From Alphaproteobacteria bacterium (GTDB taxonomy: Bacteria; Pseudomonadota; Alphaproteobacteria; Rs-D84): 19,372 bases of DNA. The notes under the pieces were generated by a model. The model did no database searches and was not told where the DNA came from. It saw nothing but the letters and a program-made list of their open reading frames with translations. A program made the translations under genes and the position numbers. Numbering within the stretch: the first letter of the stretch is position 1; the number at the start of each line of letters is the position of its first letter. Below, piece after piece: positions 14,281 to 19,372 of this stretch. The stretch is from positions 1 through 19,372 of the forward strand of contig JAGCOQ010000112.1 in NCBI GenBank assembly GCA_017642625.1, read 5' to 3'.

Positions 14281-14305
14281 TTATCTTGCGTAACCCTTTA
14301 CTTAG
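14204..14305. repeat. 10-bp perfect inverted repeat flanking the post-serS segment
   Basis: CTAAGTAAAG (14204-14213) and CTTTACTTAG (14296-14305) are exact reverse complements, 82 bp apart. The right copy includes the serS stop codon. The match does not extend beyond 10 bp. Confidence 0.4.
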
Positions 14306-15579
14306 TGTTTTCCACCAATCTTTGTGCGACCACCCATAAGTGCTTGCAACTTCTTTGGTATATTGACCGAACCATCGGCGTTTTGATGATTTTCAATAAC
14401 CGGCACCAATGCACGTGGCAGGGCGATACCCGTATTATTCAAAGTCGCACAGAATTGAAGTGTTCCGTCATTTGCGCGATAACGCGTGTTGGTGCGACGC
14501 GCCTGGAATTGACCAATGGACGAACAAGATCCCAATTCGCGATAAGCGTTTTCAGATGGAAACCATGCTTCGACATCATTCATTTTGACTTTGTTGAATC
14601 CCATGTCGCCGGTGCAGTTTGCAATTACGCGATACGGCAATTCTAAATCTTCCATAACTTCGCACAGGTTGTTCAAAATGTGTTCATGCATTTCGTCGCT
14701 TTGTTCCGGTGTGCAGTATATATATTGTTCAACCTTGTTAAACTGGTGAAAACGAACAAGTCCGCGTGTGTCGCGACCCGCCGCACCCGCTTCTTTGCGG
14801 AAGCATGGTGAAAAGCCCGCGTATTTAATTGGTAAATCTTTTTCATTTAATACTTCGTCGGCATGCAACGAATTCAAAATGATTTCCGCAGTGCCGGCCA
14901 AGCATCTGTCTGTATCGGTCAGCATAAACACATCATTGTTCATAACCGACAAATCAGAACCTTTAAAGTGTCCCGCATTAAAAATAGTTTGTGGTTTTGT
15001 GATTGATGGACATTCGACAAAACGGAACCCCTTTGCAATCAATTTTTGAATAACATATGTTTCAATCGCCAACTGCAATTCGGCGGCTTCACCCATAAGG
15101 CAATATGTGCGGGTGCCACAAATACCAGCGATTTTTTCCGGTGCCCACCAGTTATTCATATCCAACAAATCCCACTGGGCGCGTGGTGTAAAATCAAACT
15201 TGGTTGGTTCACCAACACGACGAACCTCTACATTATCCGAATCGTCACGACCAATCGGCGCAGACGCATCTGGGATTTGTGGAACACAATGCAACATTTC
15301 ATTCAATTCGGCTTCCTTGTCCGCCAATTCAGCCATATCAGCCGCAATTTCTTCACCGATTTTTTTAGATTCTGCAATCAACGGTGCTTTGTCCGATGCG
15401 GTTGGGATTTCCTTGGTGATTTTATTCTTTTCAGCGGTCTTGGTTTGGGTAATTGTTTTCAGTTCCCGAACGCGTTTATCCAGTGCCAAAATATCGTCGA
15501 CGTTGTCGGCAAAGCCCTTTACCGCACAGGCGTTTTTAACTGTATCTGGATTTTCGCGAATATATTTAATGTCAATCAT
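14302..15579 (-). CDS. serS: Seryl-tRNA synthetase
   Basis: A 425-aa class II synthetase of normal length that charges tRNA-Ser (and tRNA-Sec where present). The N-terminal MIDIKYIRENPDTVKNAC leads into a long charged coiled-coil arm (about residues 30-100) that grips the tRNA variable arm. Motif 2 is clear as FSPCFRKEAGAAGRDTRGL followed by RFHQFNKVEQ. Motif 3 reads TLNNTGIALPRALVPVIENH, with the invariant Arg. The segment before it, SSIGQFQARRTNTRYR, corresponds to the usual SxCxDFQaRR but has IGQFQARR, and NNTGIALPR stands where NGSGxAxGR is usual; these are modest deviations. ATG 15579 has GGGGAA at 6-7 bp and a consensus promoter 32 bp upstream. It is divergent from trxB. After the stop the frame continues as described in the adjacent entry. 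Confidence 0.97.
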   Translation of the reverse strand: MIDIKYIRENPDTVKNACAVKGFADNVDDILALDKRVRELKTITQTKTAEKNKITKEIPTASDKAPLIAESKKIGEEIAADMAELADKEAELNEMLHCVPQIPDASAPIGRDDSDNVEVRRVGEPTKFDFTPRAQWDLLDMNNWWAPEKIAGICGTRTYCLMGEAAELQLAIETYVIQKLIAKGFRFVECPSITKPQTIFNAGHFKGSDLSVMNNDVFMLTDTDRCLAGTAEIILNSLHADEVLNEKDLPIKYAGFSPCFRKEAGAAGRDTRGLVRFHQFNKVEQYIYCTPEQSDEMHEHILNNLCEVMEDLELPYRVIANCTGDMGFNKVKMNDVEAWFPSENAYRELGSCSSIGQFQARRTNTRYRANDGTLQFCATLNNTGIALPRALVPVIENHQNADGSVNIPKKLQALMGGRTKIGGKH

Positions 15580-15610
15580 TATGTTTCCCCGTTTGTTAAG
15601 TTATGCGCGG

Positions 15611-15639
15611 ATTATAAGACGATTTTGTGCCAAAATCAA
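15611..15639 (-). promoter_or_regulatory. serS promoter
   Basis: Minus strand TTGATT (15639-15634), 17 bp, TATAAT (15616-15611). Start predicted near 15604, giving a leader of about 25 nt. No T-box-like leader could fit in this length. Confidence 0.7.
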
Positions 15640-15666
15640 TATATTCATACGACGCATTTTTTCGGT

Positions 15667-15694
15667 TTGCGTTGCGCGGTCAATATGGTATTAT
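15667..15694 (+). promoter_or_regulatory. trxB promoter
   Basis: TTGCGT (15667-15672), 16 bp, TATTAT (15689-15694) preceded by TGG, an extended -10. The -35 is the same hexamer as that proposed for recA. The predicted leader is about 19 nt. Confidence 0.6.
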
Positions 15695-15719
15695 TCGGGC
15701 AATAAAGAAAGGATTAATG

Positions 15720-16628
15720 ATGGAAATCACAATATATGATGTAATTATTTTAGGCTCTGGGCCGGCGGGATTGACCGCGGCATTGTATGCGGGGCGCGCA
15801 AATAAAAAGGCGATTGTTTTGGGTGGCCCAACATTGGGTGGTCAGATGTCCCAAATCGCAAAATTGGAAAACTATCCGGGCTGGAATGGTGACGGTCTGT
15901 CGCTTGCAGAGTTTATGAAAAAGCAGGCGGAATCGTTCGGGGCAAAAATCGTTTCTGTTTCGGCAAAGTCTGTTGATGGCGATGCCGAAAGTGGTTTTAA
16001 TGTTTTGGGTGATGATGGTAAGAAGTATGTCGGCAAAACGGTGATTTTTGCAACCGGTGCATCCCCGCGTAAATTACAGATAGAGGGCGCCAAAGAACTT
16101 ATGGGCAAGGGCGTTTCGTATTGTGCGACTTGTGATGGATTCTTTTACTATGGCAAAGATGTGATGGTTATGGGTGGCGGAAATGCCGCGCTGAATGACG
16201 CACTGTATTTGGCGGATGTCGCAAAGAGTGTAAAGATTGTTTATCGCAAAGGTTCATTCTTTCGCGCCGAAGATGTCCTGCGCAATCGTGTTGCAGAACG
16301 CAAAAATATTGAATGCTTGTTCAATACAGATTTGAAGAAAGTCGCAGCGGTTCCAAACAGCGACAAAATAGTTGTGACGACACTGGACGACAAAGAAATT
16401 GAAACAGACGGTTTGTTTGTTGCGATTGGCCACGAAGCGAATACAGATTATCTGGACGAAGGAATCGCGCGTGATGATATGGGGCGTTTAATACCAGATA
16501 AATTACCAAAGGGAACATATGTTGCGGGGGATGTGCATAGTAATATAAAGATGCAAATTGCCACCGCCGTTGGAACGGGATGCACCGCTGCAATGGAGGC
16601 GATCGCATACCTTAATGCGAACGAATAA
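15720..16628 (+). CDS. trxB: Thioredoxin-disulfide reductase
   Basis: A 302-aa flavoprotein, slightly shorter than the usual 310-320. It passes electrons from NAD(P)H through FAD to thioredoxin. The FAD Rossmann motif is LGSGPAGL (11-18), the redox pair is C135-A-T-C138 in SYCATCDGFF, the second nucleotide fold is MGGGNAALNDALYLADVA (151-168), and the C-terminal FAD block is YVAGDVHSNIKMQIATAVGT (267-286). The NADPH-phosphate site normally reads HRRDxFRA; here it is YRKGSFFRA (175-183), with His lost, the second Arg conservatively Lys, and one extra residue. Donor preference may therefore be shifted. Two adjacent ATGs occur, 15717 and 15720; the second has AAAGGA at a better 6-bp spacing. It has its own promoter and a shared terminator after the stop. 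Confidence 0.94.
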   Translation: MEITIYDVIILGSGPAGLTAALYAGRANKKAIVLGGPTLGGQMSQIAKLENYPGWNGDGLSLAEFMKKQAESFGAKIVSVSAKSVDGDAESGFNVLGDDGKKYVGKTVIFATGASPRKLQIEGAKELMGKGVSYCATCDGFFYYGKDVMVMGGGNAALNDALYLADVAKSVKIVYRKGSFFRAEDVLRNRVAERKNIECLFNTDLKKVAAVPNSDKIVVTTLDDKEIETDGLFVAIGHEANTDYLDEGIARDDMGRLIPDKLPKGTYVAGDVHSNIKMQIATAVGTGCTAAMEAIAYLNANE

Positions 16629-16658
16629 AAAACGCGCCGTTGGCGCGTTTTATTTTTT
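16627..16658. terminator. Bidirectional terminator between trxB and the J-domain gene
   Basis: AACGCGCC (16631-16638) pairs with GGCGCGTT (16642-16649) around GTT, with A-rich left and T-rich right flanks. The J-domain gene's stop codon (16650-16652) starts the right tract. Confidence 0.85.
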
Positions 16659-17141
16659 TCCAAAATGTTTTTTAAGGGTGTCGTATGCGCTGGATATTTT
16701 AGCGAATTCGCTTGCGCTGCCGGAACGGTCGGGGTGGTGTTTTTTTGCCAACGCACGATAACGTGCGCCCACTTCGCGCCATGATGCAGTAATTGGTAAA
16801 TCAAATGTTTTCAGCGCACTCATCACTGGACCGGGCAGGGTGGTCTTTTTCGGCATTTTATCAAATGCACTGCGTCCAGTGATAAAGTCATTAAGGAACT
16901 TTATATAATCAGCTTCGTCTGCGTTGGCCTTTGCTTTATCTTTTAATGGTGAACCAAATGTTTGACGTTCCCAATCTTCTTCTATCTCATCTGTGGACAT
17001 GCCGGCATAGTAATTCCAGTTCTTGTTATACTCGGCGGCGTGTTCCGGACAGAAATACCAATACTCACGCAAATCGCGCGTCTTTGGACAACGGCATGTT
17101 CCGGCTTTTTGGCAATCGGCGTGTTCACATTTTTTTATCAT
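16650..17141 (-). CDS. Short J-domain protein with N-terminal Cys/His cluster
   Basis: A 163-aa cytosolic protein. The N-terminal part MIKKCEHADCQKAGTCRCPK and WYFCPEHAAEYNKNWNYYAG holds Cys 5, 10, 16, 18 and 31 with His 7 and 34, and may bind a metal. The J-domain is at the C-terminus, opposite to DnaJ, with RYRALAKKHHPDRSG and the diagnostic HPD at 136-138, so it should stimulate a DnaK-type ATPase. Proteins with this exact layout (CEH..C, FC.EH...YN..WNY..GM, J-domain last) are common and uncharacterised in Alphaproteobacteria. ATG 17141 has AAGGTAG at 5-6 bp and overlaps the xerD 3' end by 17 bp, so the two are co-transcribed. It ends the minus-strand operon at a shared terminator. Confidence 0.85.
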   Translation of the reverse strand: MIKKCEHADCQKAGTCRCPKTRDLREYWYFCPEHAAEYNKNWNYYAGMSTDEIEEDWERQTFGSPLKDKAKANADEADYIKFLNDFITGRSAFDKMPKKTTLPGPVMSALKTFDLPITASWREVGARYRALAKKHHPDRSGSASEFAKISSAYDTLKKHFGKK

Positions 17142-18000
17142 TTTTTCTACCTTTCTTTGCCAATGGGTGATGCAGTGCAACCGTCTCTTTCAATTTTTCC
17201 GGCATAACATGCGTATAGATTTGCGTTGTTGAAATATCTTCGTGTCCCAACATTGTTTGTATCGCGCGCAGGTTTGCCCCCCCCGCCAACAAGTGTGATG
17301 CAAAAGAGTGGCGCAGGACGTGCGGGCTGACCCTGTGCGGATCGATACCCGCCAATACCGCACATTTTTTTAATATCTTGAAAAATCCGTCGCGGGTTAT
17401 ATGACCTGTTTTTCCATGTGATGGAAATATATATTTAGACGAATCGTCGTCGCGTAAGTCCAACCATTTGTTCAATGCATGAACGGCACCCGCGTGCATT
17501 GGAACAATACGTTCCTTCGCCCCCTTGCCATGAATAAGTAATTTGTCGCCCAGGTTCGCGGTCATTGGTAATTCGCAAAGTTCAGATACACGCAATCCCG
17601 ACGCATACACCAGTTCCAGCATGGCACGCAAACGGACGGCGTTTTTTATGTCGCCCGCGGACGAGATTAATAATTCTATTTCTTCCACTGATAAAAACTT
17701 TGGCAAAGTGCGTGCGCGTTTTGGTAATTCCAAATTTGATGTTGGATTTTTTTTGATAATTTTTTCCACCATCAAGAACTTATAAAAAGTGCGCAGGGCA
17801 CTGGCTTTGCGTGCAACAGATGATGCCTTGTCTGGCAGTTTGGATAAATAATCTTGAATTGCCGTGTCGTCTGCATTCATTAATCCACCGGGGATTGTTT
17901 CGTCTGCGTGGTGCAAGTCAGACGAATACGCAGCAAGCGTTTTTTCACTGCGACCTTTTTCAGCCGACATTGCTTCCAAGAATATATCAATATAGTTCAT
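17125..18000 (-). CDS. xerD: XerD-type tyrosine recombinase
   Basis: A 291-aa site-specific recombinase; XerC/XerD act at dif to resolve chromosome dimers, with FtsK. The SAM-like N-terminal core domain (about 1-95) binds DNA. The catalytic domain has R137 (SGLRVSEL), K159 (GKGAKERIVP), H227 and R230 (HVLRHSFASH), H253 (LGHEDISTTQ) and nucleophile Y262 (IYTHV). The C-terminal HHPLAK matches the XerD ending HHPRAK better than XerC, but XerC cannot be fully excluded. The start ATG overlaps the upstream micro-gene stop as TAATG. A run of eight Gs on the coding strand (17277-17284) sits in the AGGA codons ahead of H253 and Y262, and could slip. Operon order is lptG - small membrane ORF - xerD - J-domain gene. 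Confidence 0.93.
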   Translation of the reverse strand: MNYIDIFLEAMSAEKGRSEKTLAAYSSDLHHADETIPGGLMNADDTAIQDYLSKLPDKASSVARKASALRTFYKFLMVEKIIKKNPTSNLELPKRARTLPKFLSVEEIELLISSAGDIKNAVRLRAMLELVYASGLRVSELCELPMTANLGDKLLIHGKGAKERIVPMHAGAVHALNKWLDLRDDDSSKYIFPSHGKTGHITRDGFFKILKKCAVLAGIDPHRVSPHVLRHSFASHLLAGGANLRAIQTMLGHEDISTTQIYTHVMPEKLKETVALHHPLAKKGRKNDKKM

Positions 18001-18131
18001 TAGGACAGAACCACCTCGGTCATATTTTCGGGGGCGGGCATTGTTATAAGCATCAAAACCAAGATAATAATGACAATCGCAATTATCGCGATTTTACGAA
18101 AACTTATATTTCTTTTTTTGCGTAATGGCAT
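18000..18131 (-). CDS. 43-aa single-span membrane protein
   Basis: The minus strand encodes 43 residues: a basic N-terminus MPLRKKRNISFRK, a strongly hydrophobic stretch IAIIAIVIIILVLMLITM (14-31) and an acidic-polar tail PAPENMTEVVLS. By the positive-inside rule the N-terminus should be cytosolic and the tail periplasmic. It could alternatively be an uncleaved signal anchor. GGGGGTG lies 4-10 bp before ATG 18131, and the TAA overlaps the xerD ATG (TAATG). It starts 17 bp after the lptG stop. Start site, ribosome binding site and tight coupling make a real gene likely, though no family is recognised. Being next to lptG it might be an envelope accessory peptide, which is inference only. Confidence 0.65.
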   Translation of the reverse strand: MPLRKKRNISFRKIAIIAIVIIILVLMLITMPAPENMTEVVLS

Positions 18132-18148
18132 GTTCACCCCCAAATATA

Positions 18149-19207
18149 TTAGATAGTATCAAAACTTGCGATAAAGACACCGGCGCCGGCAATGATAATA
18201 AGCGGTGGTGCAATAATCGCCAATACCGGTGGCAATACCCCCGTCGCCCCCAGTGCGTTAAACATATTGATTGTGAAATATGATGCGAAGCATGTGACAA
18301 TACCAATACTAAACTTAAACCCAAAACTGTAATTACGGCGTTGACGAGTTTGCGAAAAAGCAATCCCCAGTGTCGCCATGGCAATCATAGACAATGGCAA
18401 GAACAGCAAAGTCCAAAACTGAACCCAATGGGAACGCACAGGGATACCGACACTTTCCATCTTTTTAATAAACGCCGGCAAATCCCAGAATGAAATCTGG
18501 TCTGGTTGCAGGTATCTGTCCAACACCGTTCGCGGCGTAAGGTGGGAATCCGCATGCCATGATTTTTTTACATCACCACCAATGCCGTTCCAAATTAATG
18601 CGGATTCTGAATCCATACCATTGTTTGATAATGTTATGTGTTCCGCAGTGACGCGTTCCGTCAATTTAAACTCTGGATTTTGGACAAAGGCGGTCACGCG
18701 GTTAAATATCAGATTTTCGCCGTCGCGACCAATTGATTCGGCACGCAATGTTATATAGCCGTTTTCGCCACTTTCACGCAACCACACCGCGCCATCAACC
18801 AACTTTAAATGGTCTGTGGTAATTTCCTGGGTCGTTAAATAAACTGAATACGGGTTTATAACCGCGGTGGCAAAAATACCAATTAACGCCGCGCCGAATA
18901 AAAATGGACGCGCCATTTGATATGGCGACAAACCGGCGCCTGAAATAATGATGTTTTCACTGGATTTGGTCAGGTTATAAGACGCAAACAAAGTTCCCAT
19001 AAATATTGCCATTGGCAGAAACAGTGGGACATATTCCATCAATCGCGCCCATGCGTCAAACAGGGCGGCGGTTGCAGTTGGGTTTGATGGCAAGCGTTCA
19101 ACAAAGGTGACCGCCAAAATAATTCCACAAACGACCAACATAACCAGTCCAACGCCCGAAAAAAATCGGCGCAGCAAGAACTTGTTTAAAATCCTGTATC
19201 TGAACAT
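18149..19207 (-). CDS. lptG: LPS export ABC transporter permease LptG (YjgP/YjgQ family)
   Basis: A 352-aa inner-membrane protein with the LptF/LptG layout: LNKFLLRRFFSGVGLVMLVV begins the first helix (about 14-34), two more helices follow by residue 125 (LFLPMAIFMGTLFASYNLTK then MARPFLFGAALIGIFATAVI), then a periplasmic beta-jellyroll-like domain (about 130-265), and three helices at the C-terminus. With LptF and the ATPase LptB, LptG extracts LPS from the inner membrane and passes it to LptC. The early SSENIIISGAG segment is the conserved coupling-helix region ([ST]-E-x-x-[AI]-x-x-[AS]-[AG]-G). LptF versus LptG cannot be settled absolutely; LptG is favoured by lone position and length. No Shine-Dalgarno precedes ATG 19207, and the predicted leader is about 21 nt of A/T. 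lptF is not in the window. Confidence 0.88.
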   Translation of the reverse strand: MFRYRILNKFLLRRFFSGVGLVMLVVCGIILAVTFVERLPSNPTATAALFDAWARLMEYVPLFLPMAIFMGTLFASYNLTKSSENIIISGAGLSPYQMARPFLFGAALIGIFATAVINPYSVYLTTQEITTDHLKLVDGAVWLRESGENGYITLRAESIGRDGENLIFNRVTAFVQNPEFKLTERVTAEHITLSNNGMDSESALIWNGIGGDVKKSWHADSHLTPRTVLDRYLQPDQISFWDLPAFIKKMESVGIPVRSHWVQFWTLLFLPLSMIAMATLGIAFSQTRQRRNYSFGFKFSIGIVTCFASYFTINMFNALGATGVLPPVLAIIAPPLIIIAGAGVFIASFDTI

Positions 19208-19234
19208 CTTATATATTTATATATGTATTAGTTG

Positions 19235-19263
19235 ATTATATATTGTTCATTTGGTAATTGCAA
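19235..19263 (-). promoter_or_regulatory. lptG promoter, sharing its -35 box with greA
   Basis: Minus strand TTGCAA (19263-19258), 17 bp, TATAAT (19240-19235). The -35 hexamer is its own reverse complement and also serves the opposite promoter. Confidence 0.65.
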
Positions 19264-19285
19264 AATTAAAATGTTGTCCTATAAT
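19258..19285 (+). promoter_or_regulatory. greA promoter, sharing its -35 box with lptG
   Basis: TTGCAA (19258-19263), 16 bp, TATAAT (19280-19285). Start predicted near 19292, with an AGGCAGGAA ribosome binding site in a leader of about 22 nt. Confidence 0.65.
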
Positions 19286-19313
19286 GCCGACTATAAATAA
19301 GGCAGGAACAAAC

Positions 19314-19372
19314 ATGGAAAAGTATCCAATATCGCGCAATGGATTTGATGCGCTGGTCAAAGAATTAAAAGA
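19314..19372 (+). CDS. greA: Transcription elongation factor GreA, N-terminal start (partial)
   Basis: Only 19 codons and two bases are present: MEKYPISRNGFDALVKELK. This matches the GreA opening MEKxPMTxxGxxxLxxELK, the first strand and start of the N-terminal coiled coil that reaches into RNA polymerase's secondary channel to stimulate cleavage of backtracked transcripts. A good AGGA site lies 6-7 bp before ATG. A GreA-like paralogue cannot be excluded because the C-terminal domain is outside the window. Confidence 0.8.
   Translation, partial: MEKYPISRNGFDALVKELK

Noticed and set aside
14248..14646. 132-codon plus-strand frame over the serS 3' end
   Set aside because: Antisense to SerS motif 3 and without ribosome binding site or recognisable domain.
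15046..15739. Two long plus-strand frames opposite serS
   Set aside because: Both are antisense to the SerS N-terminal arm and lack start signals; the second runs over the trxB promoter.
1..19372. tRNA genes, rRNA, CRISPR array, insertion sequence, riboswitch
   Set aside because: No cloverleaf with GGTTCGAATCC-type T arm, no regularly spaced repeats and no transposase motifs were noticed; predicted leaders are too short for known riboswitches. This was by eye, not by a covariance search.

Overview
The window looks like chromosome from an alphaproteobacterium, probably one of the AT-leaning host-associated or uncultured lineages. The sequence clues are a J-domain protein with an N-terminal Cys/His cluster of the kind common in Alphaproteobacteria, SecB, a DUF721/DciA protein, and an intergenic GTCATCCCGG-type palindrome of a style widespread in that class. 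The lineage call is inference. The gene set is mostly conserved housekeeping, dense and short-spaced. Five convergent gene pairs or small-ORF pairs share compact bidirectional terminators, and several promoters have a near-consensus TTGnnn-N16/17-TATAAT layout with predicted leaders of about 20-30 nt.

Layout. 1-190 is the end of yebC, convergent with ruvC (234-722, minus), which appears to have its own promoter and a leaderless start. A composite palindromic element (770-869) separates ruvC from a DUF721/DciA-like gene and mltA (minus). Then come secB (plus), an MFS transporter and recA (plus). Directly behind recA, with no terminator seen, lie three plus-strand glycosyltransferase genes (5303-8039). 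They meet a minus-strand trio (8064-10750: Stealth phosphotransferase, PF13704-type transferase, RgpF-like protein), and a divergent, visibly more AT-rich GT61-type gene (10818-12023) closes this glycan island. 12051-13889 is typA/bipA. A 340-bp spacer follows with two tiny, possibly related ORFs tail to tail. Then come serS (minus), trxB (plus), and a minus-strand run lptG - 43-aa membrane protein - xerD - J-domain protein. The window ends in the first codons of greA, divergent from lptG.

How the genes work together. Several genes serve DNA recombination and replication: recA for strand exchange, ruvC for Holliday junction cleavage, xerD for dimer resolution, and the DciA-like protein for helicase loading. 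mltA and lptG serve the envelope. The seven-gene island most likely makes a surface polysaccharide, capsule or LPS outer glycan. The Stealth enzyme suggests at least one sugar-phosphate (phosphodiester) linkage. No flippase, polymerase or export gene is present here, so the pathway is incomplete in this window.

Most interesting second-look items are: divergent lptG and greA promoters that seem to share one palindromic TTGCAA -35 box; a leaderless ruvC promoter next to the palindromic element; a RecA with unusual residues at two normally invariant His positions; the paired micro-ORFs around the 14.17-kb terminator, one of them in frame with serS behind two stop codons; and a 43-aa membrane ORF wedged between lptG and xerD. 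No tRNA, rRNA, CRISPR array or insertion sequence was recognised.
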